Positions 21,030-32,351 of a DNA stretch of 64,000 nt are shown here, one piece after another (position 1 is the stretch's first letter; the number at the start of each line of letters is the position of its first letter). This stretch comes from Poa pratensis (lineage: Eukaryota; Streptophyta; Magnoliopsida; Poales; Poaceae). A program made the translations under genes and the position numbers. Below the pieces are notes generated by a model. That model was given only the letters and a program-made list of their open reading frames with translations, ran no database searches and was not told where the DNA came from. The stretch covers positions 1,175,492 through 1,239,491 of the forward strand of contig CAMZMU010000116.1 in assembly GCA_947311845.1 (NCBI GenBank), written 5' to 3'.

Positions 21030-24000
21030 GGGCGTCTGGTACCTCGACTCGGGCGCCACCAATCACATGACTGGTGACCGCGCCGCGTTCGCGGAACTCG
21101 ACACAAGCATCATGGAACTGTCAAGTTCGGTGATGGCTCGCGAGTCGAAATCTGTGGGCAAGGGACGGTGCTCTTCGTCTGCAAGTCAGGCGAGCATCGG
21201 GCCGTCACCGGGGTGTACTACATACCCCGGCTGAACACGCAGATCATCAGCCTGGCCAGTTCGACGAGAACGGCTGCCAGGTGCTGATCGAGGATGGGAT
21301 CCTTCGAGTGCGTGATAGGGAGCGGCAGCTCCTGATCAAGGTCAGGCGAGAGCCGAATCGGATGTACAAGCTGCACGCGCGAGTCGCGCAGTCAGTGTGC
21401 CTAGTCGTGGGCACTGGCGACGACCCGGCGTGGACTTGGCATGCGCGGTTCGGGCACCTCAACTTCGACAGCTTGCGCCGACTGGCGAAGGGCGAGATGG
21501 TGCGTGGCCTCCCTCTGGTGGAGCACGTGAACCACTCTGCGACGCCTGCCTAGCAGGGAAGCAGAGGTGAGCCCCATTCGCAAAGCAAGCGAAGTTCCGG
21601 GCGAAGGAGCGACTCGAGTTGGTCCATGGCGACCTCTGCGGCCGATCACCCCGGCCACACCGAGTGGGAAAGGTACTTCCTCCTGCTGGTGGACGACCTG
21701 TCGCGGTACATGTGGCTCGCCCTTCTCTCGACGAAGGACGAGGCCACAGCCGCAATCATTCGACTCCAGGCGGAAGCCGAAGCAGAAACATGCTGCAAGC
21801 TGCGCACGCTGCGCACGGATCGCGGAGGCGAGTTCACCTCCGGGTCCTTCACAGCATACTGCGCTGAGCTCGGGATGGAGCATCACCTGACGGCTCCGTA
21901 CTCCCCGCAGCAGAATGGCGTCGTGGAGCGACGCAACCAGACGATTGTGGGCATGGCCCGCAGTCTGCTGAAGGCCAAGAAGGTACCCAGAGAATTCTCG
22001 GGTGAGGCTGTGACGACGGCCGTGTTCATCTTGAACAGGTCGTCAACCAAGAGTGTGGACGGCAAGACGTCGTTCGAGTCCTAGCATGGCCGCAAGCCGA
22101 ATGTGAGCTTCATGCGCACGTTCGGGTGCGTGGTGCTTGTTAGAGATACGCGCCCCGGGCTGAAGAAGCTCGATGACCGGAGCAGGCCGATGATCTTCGT
22201 CGGGTACCAACTGATACCCACAAGTATAGGGGATCGTTGAAATCTTCGATGTGTAAGTATTAGTATCGTTCCCACGAGGAGTAGAAGGTATAAGTATTTA
22301 TCCTCTCAAATAAGAGTGTCACTTCTCTTATTATCTATGCACTAGACAAACTAAATGATGCAAGTGTTTTTGGTTTTTTGTTGTTGTATAGATGCAAAGC
22401 TGAAAATAAAATATGATGAGTGAAAACTCTCAAAGAGAGAGAAAGACGAATCCTCTATGCAGCAAGAGGACAACCTTGAGTGTGTGTTTCTTATGTGTGG
22501 AAAACGTTCCCAAGTGCTACATGGATTTCATGACATAAATATTTCTAGTGCAATAAGATAACCATTTTGTCAAGTTTTAATCTTCTTTGGACAGAGCCAT
22601 AATTAGGTGTAGCTAAATAAATAAACTAAACCCCTTATGATGGATCTCATGGCCAAGTAAATGACTGCACAAGAGTTATTAAGACATAAAGTCCCACCAT
22701 AGCATTACACTCTAAGGTCCCCGATATAAATCCCCTCCTAATGTAACTTCATGACTCGGTCAAGGGTTTACGTGTCCTCCCAAGTCTCCCTCAATTCATT
22801 ACACTAGTGTGTTCTCCTATGAGACCATAAAGGTGAAGTGAGGTGCAGTCGACGTTCGCACAACACCATCATAGAATTGCATCAAAGATAAAAACTAGAC
22901 AAAATACCAACACATGTTATATATAAATCATTGCCAATTCATCCTATGCCCCCAGGAACATGAGAGAACTACTCCCAACGCCAAGACATGATATGATTCA
23001 ATGGTATAAGTGGTGCAACACAATCTGAAAATATAACTTCACCACCAAATAATTGCAAGTACTCAATCACAAACATGAATAGTAGCACAAGACAAGTATC
23101 TAGGGTATAGCAACTCTCAAACTACGAGGGGGAATAAGTGGATCACAAAGATGGTGATGGAGATGGTGCTGGTCTTGACGGTGGTGTTGATGGAGACTCC
23201 GGAGGGGGGATGGGGGAGCCTTTCGGAGGTGATTCCGGCGGCGTTTCCCCCCTCCGATCTTCTTCGGCGGCAGCATTCTGTCTCCTGTTTCTTGGTTTTG
23301 TGTTTCTCCGCTGCCCCTTTTCCGAAGAGCCTCGGGGACTATTTTTATAGTCGGTTTTAGGTCAAAACAAAGTCGGTGGAGCAAAGATCGACGGCAACGG
23401 AGCCTCGAGGCCCAAAAGGGGGGACCCCACGCGGCCAGGTACTGTGGCCGCGTGGGCCCACCTATTTTGGCCCTCGGGCCTCCGCTTGTTTGCTTCCTTC
23501 GCTCCCAGGTCTTCTTCCTTCCAAATATTGATGCTCCTAAAATTGCAAGTCATTTGGACATCGTTTGGATCCCTGAAACATCAAAATTTAGAAAATAGGG
23601 TTTTCTGCCTGCGCAGCGTTAATTCCAGAAAAATAGGGGAACATGTGAATTATTCCCAAAATCATTATAAATCATTGATATAAACCTTATATGATGCAAA
23701 TATGATTGGAATATGAATAAAATAATGCAAAGTTCATGTATGCATTTTACATGCATCACCAACCTGGGACGAAGGGTTATCGGGCCTATGACCCGGTGAC
23801 TAACCGCGTGACCATCACGCGAGATGCCGTGTTCGACGAGAACGCGAGCTGGGACTGGAGTTCGCCGGACATTCCGGTGAACACATTCGGAGTCGACGCC
23901 TTCGCGGTTGAGCACATGGTGTTCGAGCCGCAACCAACTTCGAGTGACGGGAGTGCGGGTCCAGCACCCGACTCACCGACTCCAGGAGTGGGGAGTGCAT

Positions 24001-25775
24001 CCCCAGCTGGTTTTCCAACAACACCGGAGCACCCAACAGCCGAGTCTTCGACTCCGGCTGTCTCAAGCGTCGAGTTCGTCACGCCACCCTCAAGGTACTC
24101 AGGTATGCTCGATGGAGAAGACGACATGAGTTTCGACCACCGGTTCCGCACTCTGCAGAACGTGCTCGAAGTAGGTTCGGCCCTTGAGCCGGACGAGGAG
24201 CTCCACTATCTCGCCTCCGAAGAGCCAGGCTCGTTCGATGAGGCGAAGGTGCATGCCAGCTGGAGGCAGGCGATGCAAGAGGAGCTGGAGGCCATCGAGT
24301 CCAATTCGACTTGGAGGCTGGCCACCTTACCACCAGGTCACCGCGCGATCGGCCTGAAGTGGGTGTACAAGGTGAAGAAGGATGCGCACGGTGCAGTCCT
24401 TAAGCACAAGGCTCGCCTGGTGCCGAAGGGCTACGTGCAGCGGCACGGGGTCGACTACGACGAGGTTTTCGCACCCGTGGCCCGTCTCGAGTCCGTCAGG
24501 CTACTGCTAGCCGTGGCGGCGAGTGCGGGGTGGGACGTCCACCACATGGACGTCAAGTCAGCCTTCCTCAACGGCGAGTTGGAGGAAGAGGTGTATGTGC
24601 AGCAGCCAACCGACTTCGCTGCAAAGGGGAAGGAGCACCTGGTGCTTCGACTCAGCAAGGCGCTCTACAGCCTCAAGCAGGTGCCAAGGGCATGGAACAC
24701 CAAGCTCGATGCATGCCTCGTCACGCTCGGCTTCGCAAGGTGCGAGTCGGAGCATGGCATGTACGCGCGAGGAGCGACTGCGAGCCGGCTCTTAGTCGGT
24801 GTCTACGTCGACGACTTGGTGATCACAGGCTCGGATTCCAGCGACATCGACAGATTCAAGCTGGAGATGCAGAGCCTATTCCAGATGTCCGATCTCGGGT
24901 TGCTGAGCTACTACCTTGGCATCGAGGTTCGACAAGGACCCAGCGGGATCGATATCTCACAGGGTGCCTATGCCTTGAAGCTACTCGAGAAGGCGGGGAT
25001 GGGTGGGTGCAACCCCGTCCACGCACCCATGGAGCCACGATTCAAACTGTCCAAGTGCAGCACGGCACCCGCGACAGATGTGACCGAGTATCGGAGCATC
25101 GTCGGGAGCCTCAGGTACTTGGTGCACACGAGGCCGGACCTGACCTTCGCAGTCGGGTTCGTATCGAGGTTCATGGAGGCTCCAACTCAGGAGCACCTCG
25201 CGGCTGTGAAGCACATCCTACGCTACATCGCCGGGTCTCAGCGACTCGGGTGTAGGTATGGGAGGAGTGAAGGTGCACCGCGCCTGGTCGGCTACAGCGA
25301 CAGTGACCTGGCGGGCGACGTCGACTCGCGCAAGAGTACGTCGGGCACCCTGTACTTCCTCGGGTGCAGCCCAGTGACATGGCAGTCACTCAAGCAGAAG
25401 GTCGTGGCTCTATCGAGCTGCGAGTCGGAGTATGTGGCGGCTGCCACAGCTGCTTGCCAGGGGATCTGGCTGGCTCGGTTGCTATCCGAGTTTAGCAACG
25501 GCGAAGCTGAGCACGTGGTGCTCAAGGTCGACAACAAGTCGGCTATCGAGCTCGCCAAGAATCCCGTCTTCCACGAGCGATCAAAGCACATCGACTTGAA
25601 GTACCACTTCATTCGAGACTGCGTGGAGGCGAAGAAAGTCGAGCTGGAGTTCGTGCCCACCGAACACCAACTCGCAGACATGCTGACCAAGCCACTTGAT
25701 CGAGTCCGCCTGGCGGAGCTGCGGACAAGGATAGGCATGGTGGAGGTGTCTCCAGAACTCAAGCCTAGGGAGTGA
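21030..25775 (+). pseudogene. Copia pol (protease, integrase, reverse transcriptase, RNase H), broken
   Basis: The protease active-site motif DSGATNHMT lies at about 21045. The pre-integrase zinc region WHARFGHLNFDSLRRL is at about 21436. The integrase core spans about 21650-22205, with the acidic catalytic segments DDLSRYMW, TDRGGEF and HHLTAPYSPQQNGVVERRN, and is stopped by TAG at 22082. It resumes as RTFGC and FVGY before a solo LTR (22212-23758) and continues as PGTKGYRAYDPVTN after it. Reverse transcriptase and RNase H are one long intact frame to 25775: LKWVYKVKKD, HMDVKSAFLNGEL, the catalytic YVDDL, RKSTSGTLYFLG, SSCESEYVA, HIDLKYHFIRD and LADMLTKPL. Frameshifts occur in the protease part. 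The enzyme set copies element RNA into DNA and inserts it; here only the RT/RNase H half is uninterrupted. Confidence 0.9.
22212..23758 (+). mobile_element. Solo LTR nested in the Copia integrase (5-bp TSD)
   Basis: A 1547-bp insertion begins TGATACCCACAAGTATAGGG and ends TGCATCA, with a 5-bp duplication CCAAC at 22207-22211 and 23759-23763. It has TG...CA ends, no primer-binding site, no polypurine tract and no coding domain, as expected of a solo LTR left by recombination between two LTRs. The opening sequence is one I associate, from memory, with Triticeae Gypsy LTRs of the Fatima type. Removing it rejoins the Copia reading frame GY-PGTKGYRAYDPVTN. Confidence 0.82.
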
Positions 25776-25776
25776 T

Positions 25777-26232
25777 TGTTGGAAATAGGCTTGTGTGTCC
25801 AGTCGATGTTCCTTCGAGTGTGAGGAGTCGACAAGTGTATCGAGGGCCGACTTCGGGGTCTGTCCCAAGTCGAGGATGTGTTCGACTCCAGGGCCTGTCC
25901 TAAGTCGAACTAGTTACCAGGTTCCTCTGTTACAGTGACTCTTTTGTCCTGTAGTCAGTGTCCTGAAGTGATGCTTCTGCATCAAGTACAGAGTAGGACG
26001 TGCTAGACGTCACCTACAGTAGTTCCTAGGCTTGACATCGCCAACAGTGGCATGTCAGATAGAGGTATGACCGGTCACGTCGTCTGTGATGTGACTGGAT
26101 AGTTGACTTAGGCAGCCAGCCTGCAGCCCCTATTTAGAGGGATGAATACAAAGAGAAAATGGAGGCAAACCATTTCTTTGGCACACACTCCCCTCTCTCT
26201 CTCTCACGAGCAAAAAGGTCTCACGGGCAACA
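25777..26232 (+). repeat. Copia 3' LTR
   Basis: Begins TGTTGGAAATAGGC directly after the pol stop and a purine-rich tract (AGCCTAGGGAGTGA), and ends GGGCAACA. It is about 2% different from the 5' LTR. Confidence 0.93.
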
Positions 26233-26986
26233 GTTTTAAGCTGACAAAGGGAGGAATCTTGGGCGACCACAAACTGGCGGGGATTTTGCGTGCACGTGGT
26301 GCAGAACGTGATCCGCGCAGGTGTTGTGCGCTAACAGCCGGAACATCAGAAGCTCGAGCTCGAGCGCGAGCGATAAGGAGGGGAAAAGGCAAGACGAGCT
26401 TACTACAAGATTGCTGGCGCAGGTGTTCAGCTCGAGGAGGACAGCGACAGATCTAGGGAGCTCCGGATCCTGCTCGCGGCGTCAAATCGAAGCGGTGGTC
26501 TAGTCGAGGAGCAGGACCTGGCGAGAGGTGGAGGGATTCAGGCGGCCATGGCGACGGCGTACGCGTGTAGAAGCTTGCCGAGGAAGGCGGCGGGGAGAGG
26601 GAAAAGAGGATGGGACACTAGGGTTCGGAGGAGGGCACCGCACCGGGGAAGGTTAAATAGTCCGAGCGGAGCGACCGCGGCCGCTGGATTCGCTTGGAGC
26701 AGACGTGGCCATGGCATCTCGCCATTTTTGCCCGATATAGAGGGTTGTACGACGAGGTGAGGAAGAAAGAAAGTGGCTTTGTTGCCATTTTTTGCTCGTT
26801 TCGGGTTAGTTGGGCTTCCTGTGTTGCCTTTGGGCCCAAAGTGGCTAATTTGAGTGCCCAAGGCCTTTTTCTCTCAAAACGATTTTCTCTTTCTTGTTTT
26901 GGTAATTCTTTCCAAAGACTTTGAATTTTGGAGGGAGGACAGATGTTTTATACTGAAAAAATAAAATTTGTTCTTCCATGCTGCAT
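26233..26986. other. GC-rich DNA, possible minus-strand promoter
   Basis: No gene is recognised. On the minus strand a TATTTAA box near 26653 is followed by AACCCTAG and then ATGGCCGCCTGA at about 26548, which looks like a promoter with a very short ORF. It could be the severed 5' end of the PGG-domain relic on the other side of the Copia element, which has the same orientation, but nothing in the sequence proves it. Confidence 0.3.
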
Positions 26987-27530
26987 GTTTTAAATCATGT
27001 TTCCAAGCTGCAACCAAGATCTTGGGTTTGAAAGAATTTCAAAAGAAGAAGAGAGTAGGGTTTACATTATTATTATACCCTTTAAAAGATTGATTTTGAT
27101 CAAACTTCAAGATAGAGTTGGTTAGGGATTCTTTTCAAATTATTTGAAACAAGCACAAAAAATCTGTTTAGAAAATGCACGCTGCCTTGTACAAGCACAG
27201 TGGGTGGACCAGTGGGCAGTGAGTTGAGGTATGTACATAGTGCAATAGCGCAATAGTGCAAGTTTTAAAATCATGTTTCCAAGCTGCACCCAAGATGTTG
27301 GGTTTGGAAGAATTTCAAAAGAGGAAGATAGTAGGGTTTACATTAATATTACACTTTAAAAGATTGATTTTGACGATCAAACTTCAAGATAGAGTTGGTT
27401 AGGGATTATTTTAAAATTATTTTAAACAAGCACACAAAATCTTGTTTGAAATGCACGCTGCCTTGTACACACACAGTGGGTGGACCGGTGGGCAGTGAGT
27501 TGAGGTATGTACATAGTGCAATACCGCATT
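26987..27530. repeat. Tandem duplication of about 270 bp
   Basis: Unit 1 (about 26987-27261) and unit 2 (about 27262-27530) share the same order of blocks: AATCATGTTTCCAAGCTGCA, TTGGGTTTG, GTAGGGTTTACATTA, AAGATAGAGTTGGTTAGGGA, AAATGCACGCTGCCTTGTAC and GGGCAGTGAGTTGAGGTATG. They differ by scattered substitutions and short indels. No coding content is recognised. Confidence 0.85.
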
Positions 27531-28684
27531 CAGCTGTGAGACACATCGATGACACCATCTCATCGATGTGTCGTATGTGTGATCAAAATCTCGACTGATC
27601 GATCGACTTCACGTACGTCTACTAGCCACAAGTCGGCCGGATGAGATTTCTTGTTCTTCTCTTGGAGATTTTACTAGATAATTCTAGGCGACTGATTTAT
27701 TTTTTATCAAAGGGGAGTCGCCTCTACTTCATTAACGAAACATGGTTTGTCTACATATATAATTTTCCCCATTACAGATACTCTCCAGTCCACACAACAT
27801 CATTCTAATGAAAATTATATCCAAGGCAAAGGGTAAAAGGCATTACATAGCGAGCACAAAGCCTGAATAAAGTTCGCTCTTTGGGGACAACACAAGAGAG
27901 GTAACGTATATTTTTCATGAATTTTGCATATGGTAGAATTTGAGAATTATAAACTACGGAGTTGACAAGGTATTTCCATTGTACTAAGTTATTCCAGATT
28001 TCTAGAGTGAATTTGCATCCCAGATTTCTAGAACCCATGCCACATTGCAGTTCTCGAAACTGACTGTATGTGCTTTTACAAGCCTTGACTGGTAGTTAGC
28101 AAGAAGAAACCAAATCTCTGTGCTAAGAACCTCTGCGAGCCACATTGTGCATACTCAAAGGCTCAAAGCTCCAATATATTTCCGATTTCAATTTGGCTAA
28201 TTTTCCTTTTTACTAATTCTCAAAACATGCTACTATAGAATCCTTTTGTGGCGTGTGCAGCCGGATTAATGTTTGGCACAAATTGTATCCAATGCATTTG
28301 TAAAGTAATTGTTCGGATTTTATCACTCTCTACATAATTGCTAGAAACATCTACCACTCAGCTAGCTTCAACGATATGTACCAAGAAAGGTCACAGAAAA
28401 AAGAAAAGAAAATATCAAGTGTAAGTTTACACATCCTAACTAACCAAACGACTTTTTTCTATGTCTAAATCCTATGATCCAGATCATGGAAAAACAACAA
28501 TAACTCACATAATAGGTTGACTTTTTTTTGCACGAAAAACTTCCAATCTAATCATCAAATGTCAAGAAAATACAAAGAACATAAGAAGTAACAGAAATTA
28601 CATCCACCTCCGTAGACCAGCTAGCGACGACTGCAAAAACTGAATCAAGCCGAAGACGCGCCGCTGTCATCGCCCTAGTTGTAG
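27531..28684. other. Intergenic DNA, possible LINE tail
   Basis: No gene seen. The minus-strand reading of about 27695-27775 (AATGAAGTAGAGGCGACTCC followed by CCTTTGATAAAAAATAA) resembles the 3' tail of plant LINEs. The rest is AT-rich and unremarkable. Confidence 0.3.
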
Positions 28685-29645
28685 CAGGGGCGGATCCAGG
28701 ATTTGACCATAGGGGGGGCGAAGAAGACAATGATAGCTCAATATAAGATACCAATTTTTTTGCTGGACACGTTTCATATGCCAATACAAAAACAATGGTC
28801 ATATTTGTTAATTAATAGTAGATATATATATATACAATTATCAAACTCATGAACAACTTGATTATGTTTGATGTCTTTTCTTCATTCACGAAGGGAAAAA
28901 AGTTTATAGAAGCAAACGACTTTTTTAAAATTAATCGCTCAACATAGCATCTATATTCAGAGAAAGTAAACCAAATACTAATGGCATGGATCAGAGCATT
29001 TAAATAAATAAACAAACTAGATTGTCCAGTGATCAAGTAATTATTGGATTTGATCCAGCTAGCATGTAGCAACTGCACGCATATCAGCATACAAGTACGT
29101 ATACAACAATACCTTGGGCGATCTAGCTACGATCTGAGTGTGAGGGTCGTGATGCGCGGGACGGCGGCTGGTTGTAGAGTGTAGACGTCATCGCGCGGGA
29201 ATTGTGGCAGCTTCGCTCGAGTCTGTATGGCGTTTCCCGGCGGCGGTTGCGGCGGCGGCAGGCCGGCGGCGATTCTCAATCGGTTTGGCAGCGGCAAAGG
29301 CGGAGTTGAGTAGATCGAGATTGTGCGTGCATTACAGGAAGCACGATAGGCTATCGATCATGCATTAATCCATCGATTTCTAGCCCTATGCTAGTACGTA
29401 CTTGCTATTGTGGCCTTGGCCCTTGGCTAATTGCGTTGGGCTTCCCATTTAAATCACCACGTTTGCTCCAGTCGCTGGGCTGGGCTGGGCTGGGCTGAGC
29501 AGATTAATTACGTCTTGCGCTAATTGCCGGAGTATTATATTAAGCTAATGCAAGCGTATAACTACTAGCCCCTGCTGCATGTCGTTGGGGGTGGCCGGAG
29601 CATGGCGGGGGCCAGGCCCCCGCTCGCCCCCTGGATCCGCCACTG
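28685..29645. mobile_element. Non-autonomous hAT-like transposon, 8-bp TSD
   Basis: The left end CAGGGGCGGATCCAGG and right end CCTGGATCCGCCACTG are inverted copies. The flanks carry the 8-bp direct repeat AGTTGTAG (28677-28684, 29646-29653), the size made by hAT transposases. The 961-bp interior has no transposase domain. It includes a GGGCTGGGCTGGGCTGGGCT run at about 29477. Confidence 0.85.
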
Positions 29646-29653
29646 AGTTGTAG

Positions 29654-31756
29654 TACATAGACGGGAAGCCATCGTGTTAAGACCCCACAGGACCAGTCCA
29701 CCAGAAAAACAGTCGCCGCCGATGAAGAGAAGTATAGATCGGAAGGATTAAACATGTAAACACGCATTCACAGACGAACGAAGAATGGAACCAAACAGAT
29801 TCACTGAAGATAAATGCCGACCGAATCTCGTGAGATTCGCCTAAAACACACCTTCACACGCCTAAAACGGGAGCTATACGTGGAGAACCTTATTACATCT
29901 TCACGAAGCCACCTCCTTGCCATGGCCATGCATCTGCATAAATTTGGGACCCTGGTGCGGAATGTAAATTGAGGCCTTCAATTTTTTTAAAAATATATAG
30001 TTAACATAACTAAAGCATTAAGACATAAATGCAGAAACAAACAAATTATCCACAAACTATCCGGTCTTCAAATTCGAGAAATACAACTACTAAGAATGTG
30101 ACAAACATATTAAAAAACTTAGAAAGTACTAACATGAACATGAGATTCCACCTGCTTGATCGCTCGTTGGATATCATAGTAAAAAACTTAGAAGCTACTG
30201 ACATGGCCACACGGGGGTATTTATCGTGAACGGCATCAGTGCATACGGTGCGGGCTGTTTAGCAAAATAAAAATCCAGTGTAGTTGTGTTCAACAAGTAT
30301 GATGGGCCTTATCACTTGAGCCCAGGCGTACAGCGCAGATCCACCACACCCTTCTTGTCAGGTATACCTTCGACCTGGAGCCCTGAAAGAAAGCTTCGAT
30401 TGATCCATCCATGGCGGCTTGGCTCGGCCGATAGATGCGAGGTAGGTAGTGGGGCGTAGTACGCTATTCTTCCACTGGAGATCTGGGGTGTGTGCCGCTT
30501 CACATCCGTAGGTTGTCTTTGTCGATTTAGAGGGCTCAAATTTTGGGGGGCCCTATGCAGTCGCACAGCTTGCACACCCTCGTCGACGGGCCTGCTAATT
30601 AGGAAACCAACCCTAAAACTCGAAAAAAACACCTAAAAATGGAACCTCCCGCCAAAAAGGATCAAAATCCACCGCGCCTCCATGGACCTAAGGCCACATG
30701 ATACGGGCAATCGGCGACGCCGCCAACAGGAGACAGGAAACCTATCGCCAGACCTGTTCCCGAGACCTTAAGAAGGGGTACGTGATCTTTCTAGGTTGAA
30801 AAAAATACCATTCCTCTCAAATATGGCAGCCAAATAAACCCTCATTTTTTTTCCAGGAAGAGAGGCGTGAGGAGGGGGGGGGGGAGAGATTCCAAAGGAA
30901 ACCCTGGGGAGCAATACAACTTGCCGAGGGCTGAGGCAAGCACACAGAAAACAAAACAAAAAACATAGATAGTCACAACATACAAAACCATAGATGGTTA
31001 CACCTAGCGTTTTGTGTGCTAAAAATGTCCGGACATGTTCGGACACACCCGTCACGTCGGATGCGGGCCCGATAGTCAGTAGCGGGCCCGCTTGTCAGTG
31101 ACCGAGGCGGGTCTCTAACGCGCCTCCAGCCACCGCCCCGACCTACCTCACGTACCACCACCCGACTTGTCTATGTCCACCGCTTGAGCTTCCTCGCCGC
31201 CGCCTCTCGCCCTCGCGTCACGACTCATCTCCGACCACCACCGCCGCCAAGTACACCATGCTCCACTGGGATGCCCAACTGACGTTCCAATGATAGGAAG
31301 GTTGGCTCGAGGAGCTCCAAGGGCTATGGCCGGGTGATCTTGATGCTTCCGCAAGCATACGTTTCGCCGCCGGGGGCCGCCGTGCTCCGGTGGACTACCA
31401 CTTCCAAGTGGATGGCACCTCAGCCGCGGTGGGGTCCCTGTGCCGCCGCCTCCCAAGTGTGCAACCTTTTTCTCAACGAAACCATGGGAATCGGGGCTAT
31501 GTTCACACACGAACACATCACAATGTACTTTCAGCACACGTCGAGCCAGACCCACCGGAAGAAATGTATGTACGATAGTTTGATGGGTATATTTTAGACA
31601 TGGAAAACCCCGCTCGCGCCTAGAGCCTTGTAAATTCGCTACGTACCCTCTAACATGAAGAACGACGAAACAACAAGAAGCAAGATACCTGGTGAACCTT
31701 TTGTAACCAATCTAGCAATCAATCAAATTGACTAGTAAGTAGTTCTTTACCACATA
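29654..31756. other. Intergenic DNA, no recognised gene
   Basis: I find no family match. GGGACCCTGGTGCGG near 29947 and a GGGGGGCCCTATGCAGTCGC stretch near 30545 look like the ends of another old DNA transposon, but no clear duplication was found. A frame at about 31334-31597 lacks any known motif. Confidence 0.3.
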
Positions 31757-32350
31757 TGCGAGGGGGCAAATATGGATACATCCTGTATGCAAATCCCGAT
31801 CCTGGAGTCTCTAAAGTCCCATTGTTCCATGCTTCATGGGCCACCCATGATGGATATTGCCGTGATAAAGCCACCTCATATGTGAGAGCATCTCCAAGCG
31901 GCTCCCCCAAAGCCTCCCAAACCGGTTTATTTCCGTCCGGTCACGTCCGGTCGCGTCCGGGCGCGTCCGCTCACCCCAAGCTCTCCCCACATATGGGGTG
32001 AGTTTGGGGGCGTCCGGGCGTGTCCGCATGCCCAGTTTGGACCACTTTTTCCCTTTCTTTTTCTTTCTTTTGTCCTTTATTTATTCTTCTCTCTCCTTCT
32101 CCACCAATCATATGCAAGTGGACCACAATTTGGGGTGACATTTGGGGACCATGGTTGTAGGAGGCCATTTTTTAGGGGTGTCCGCGGACAGCCGTCCGGA
32201 CGTTTAGGGGCTAGCTATGGGTGCTCTGAGGGGCCAAATCTAGATACATCGTGTATGCAAATCCCGCTCCCAGAGTCTCCCAAGTCCCATTGCTCCACGC
32301 CTCATTGACCACCCATGATGGATACCGCTGGATAAAGCCACCACATTGGG
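31757..32350. repeat. Direct repeat pair around a MITE-like segment
   Basis: About 31757-31875 and 32231-32347 are diverged direct copies with the shared blocks ATGCAAATCCCG, GAGTCTC, CATTG(T/C)TCCA and ACCCATGATGGATA. Between them lies a GC-rich segment that begins GAGAGCATCTCCAAGCGG and ends GGGTGCTCTGAGG, with many CCGGTCGCGTCCGG-type words. It may be an insertion, or the repeat pair may be a large duplication. Confidence 0.45.
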
Positions 32351-32351
32351 A

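Larger units (their letters stand above)
18921..26232 (+). mobile_element. Copia LTR retrotransposon, complete ends, defective
   Basis: The 7.3-kb element has LTRs at 18921-19369 and 25777-26232, both TG...CA, and a 5-bp duplication GTTTT (18916-18920, 26233-26237). A primer-binding site TGGTATCAGAGC (initiator Met tRNA) lies at 19372-19383. Domain order gag, protease, integrase, reverse transcriptase, RNase H defines Copia. The two LTRs differ by about ten substitutions plus a few short indels (for example an extra GTGCTAGAC-type insert in the right LTR), roughly 2%, which at commonly used grass rates means an insertion of the order of one million years or less. Gag and pol carry several breaks, and a 1.5-kb solo LTR splits the integrase region, so it is not autonomous. 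Confidence 0.93.

Noticed and set aside
23736..23760. Apparent start of the long Copia RT frame
   Set aside because: These codons belong to the end of the solo LTR; the true frame begins in the integrase before the insertion.
26987..27530. Repeat block considered as a CRISPR-like or satellite array
   Set aside because: Only two long units without spacers, in plant nuclear DNA; it is a simple tandem duplication.
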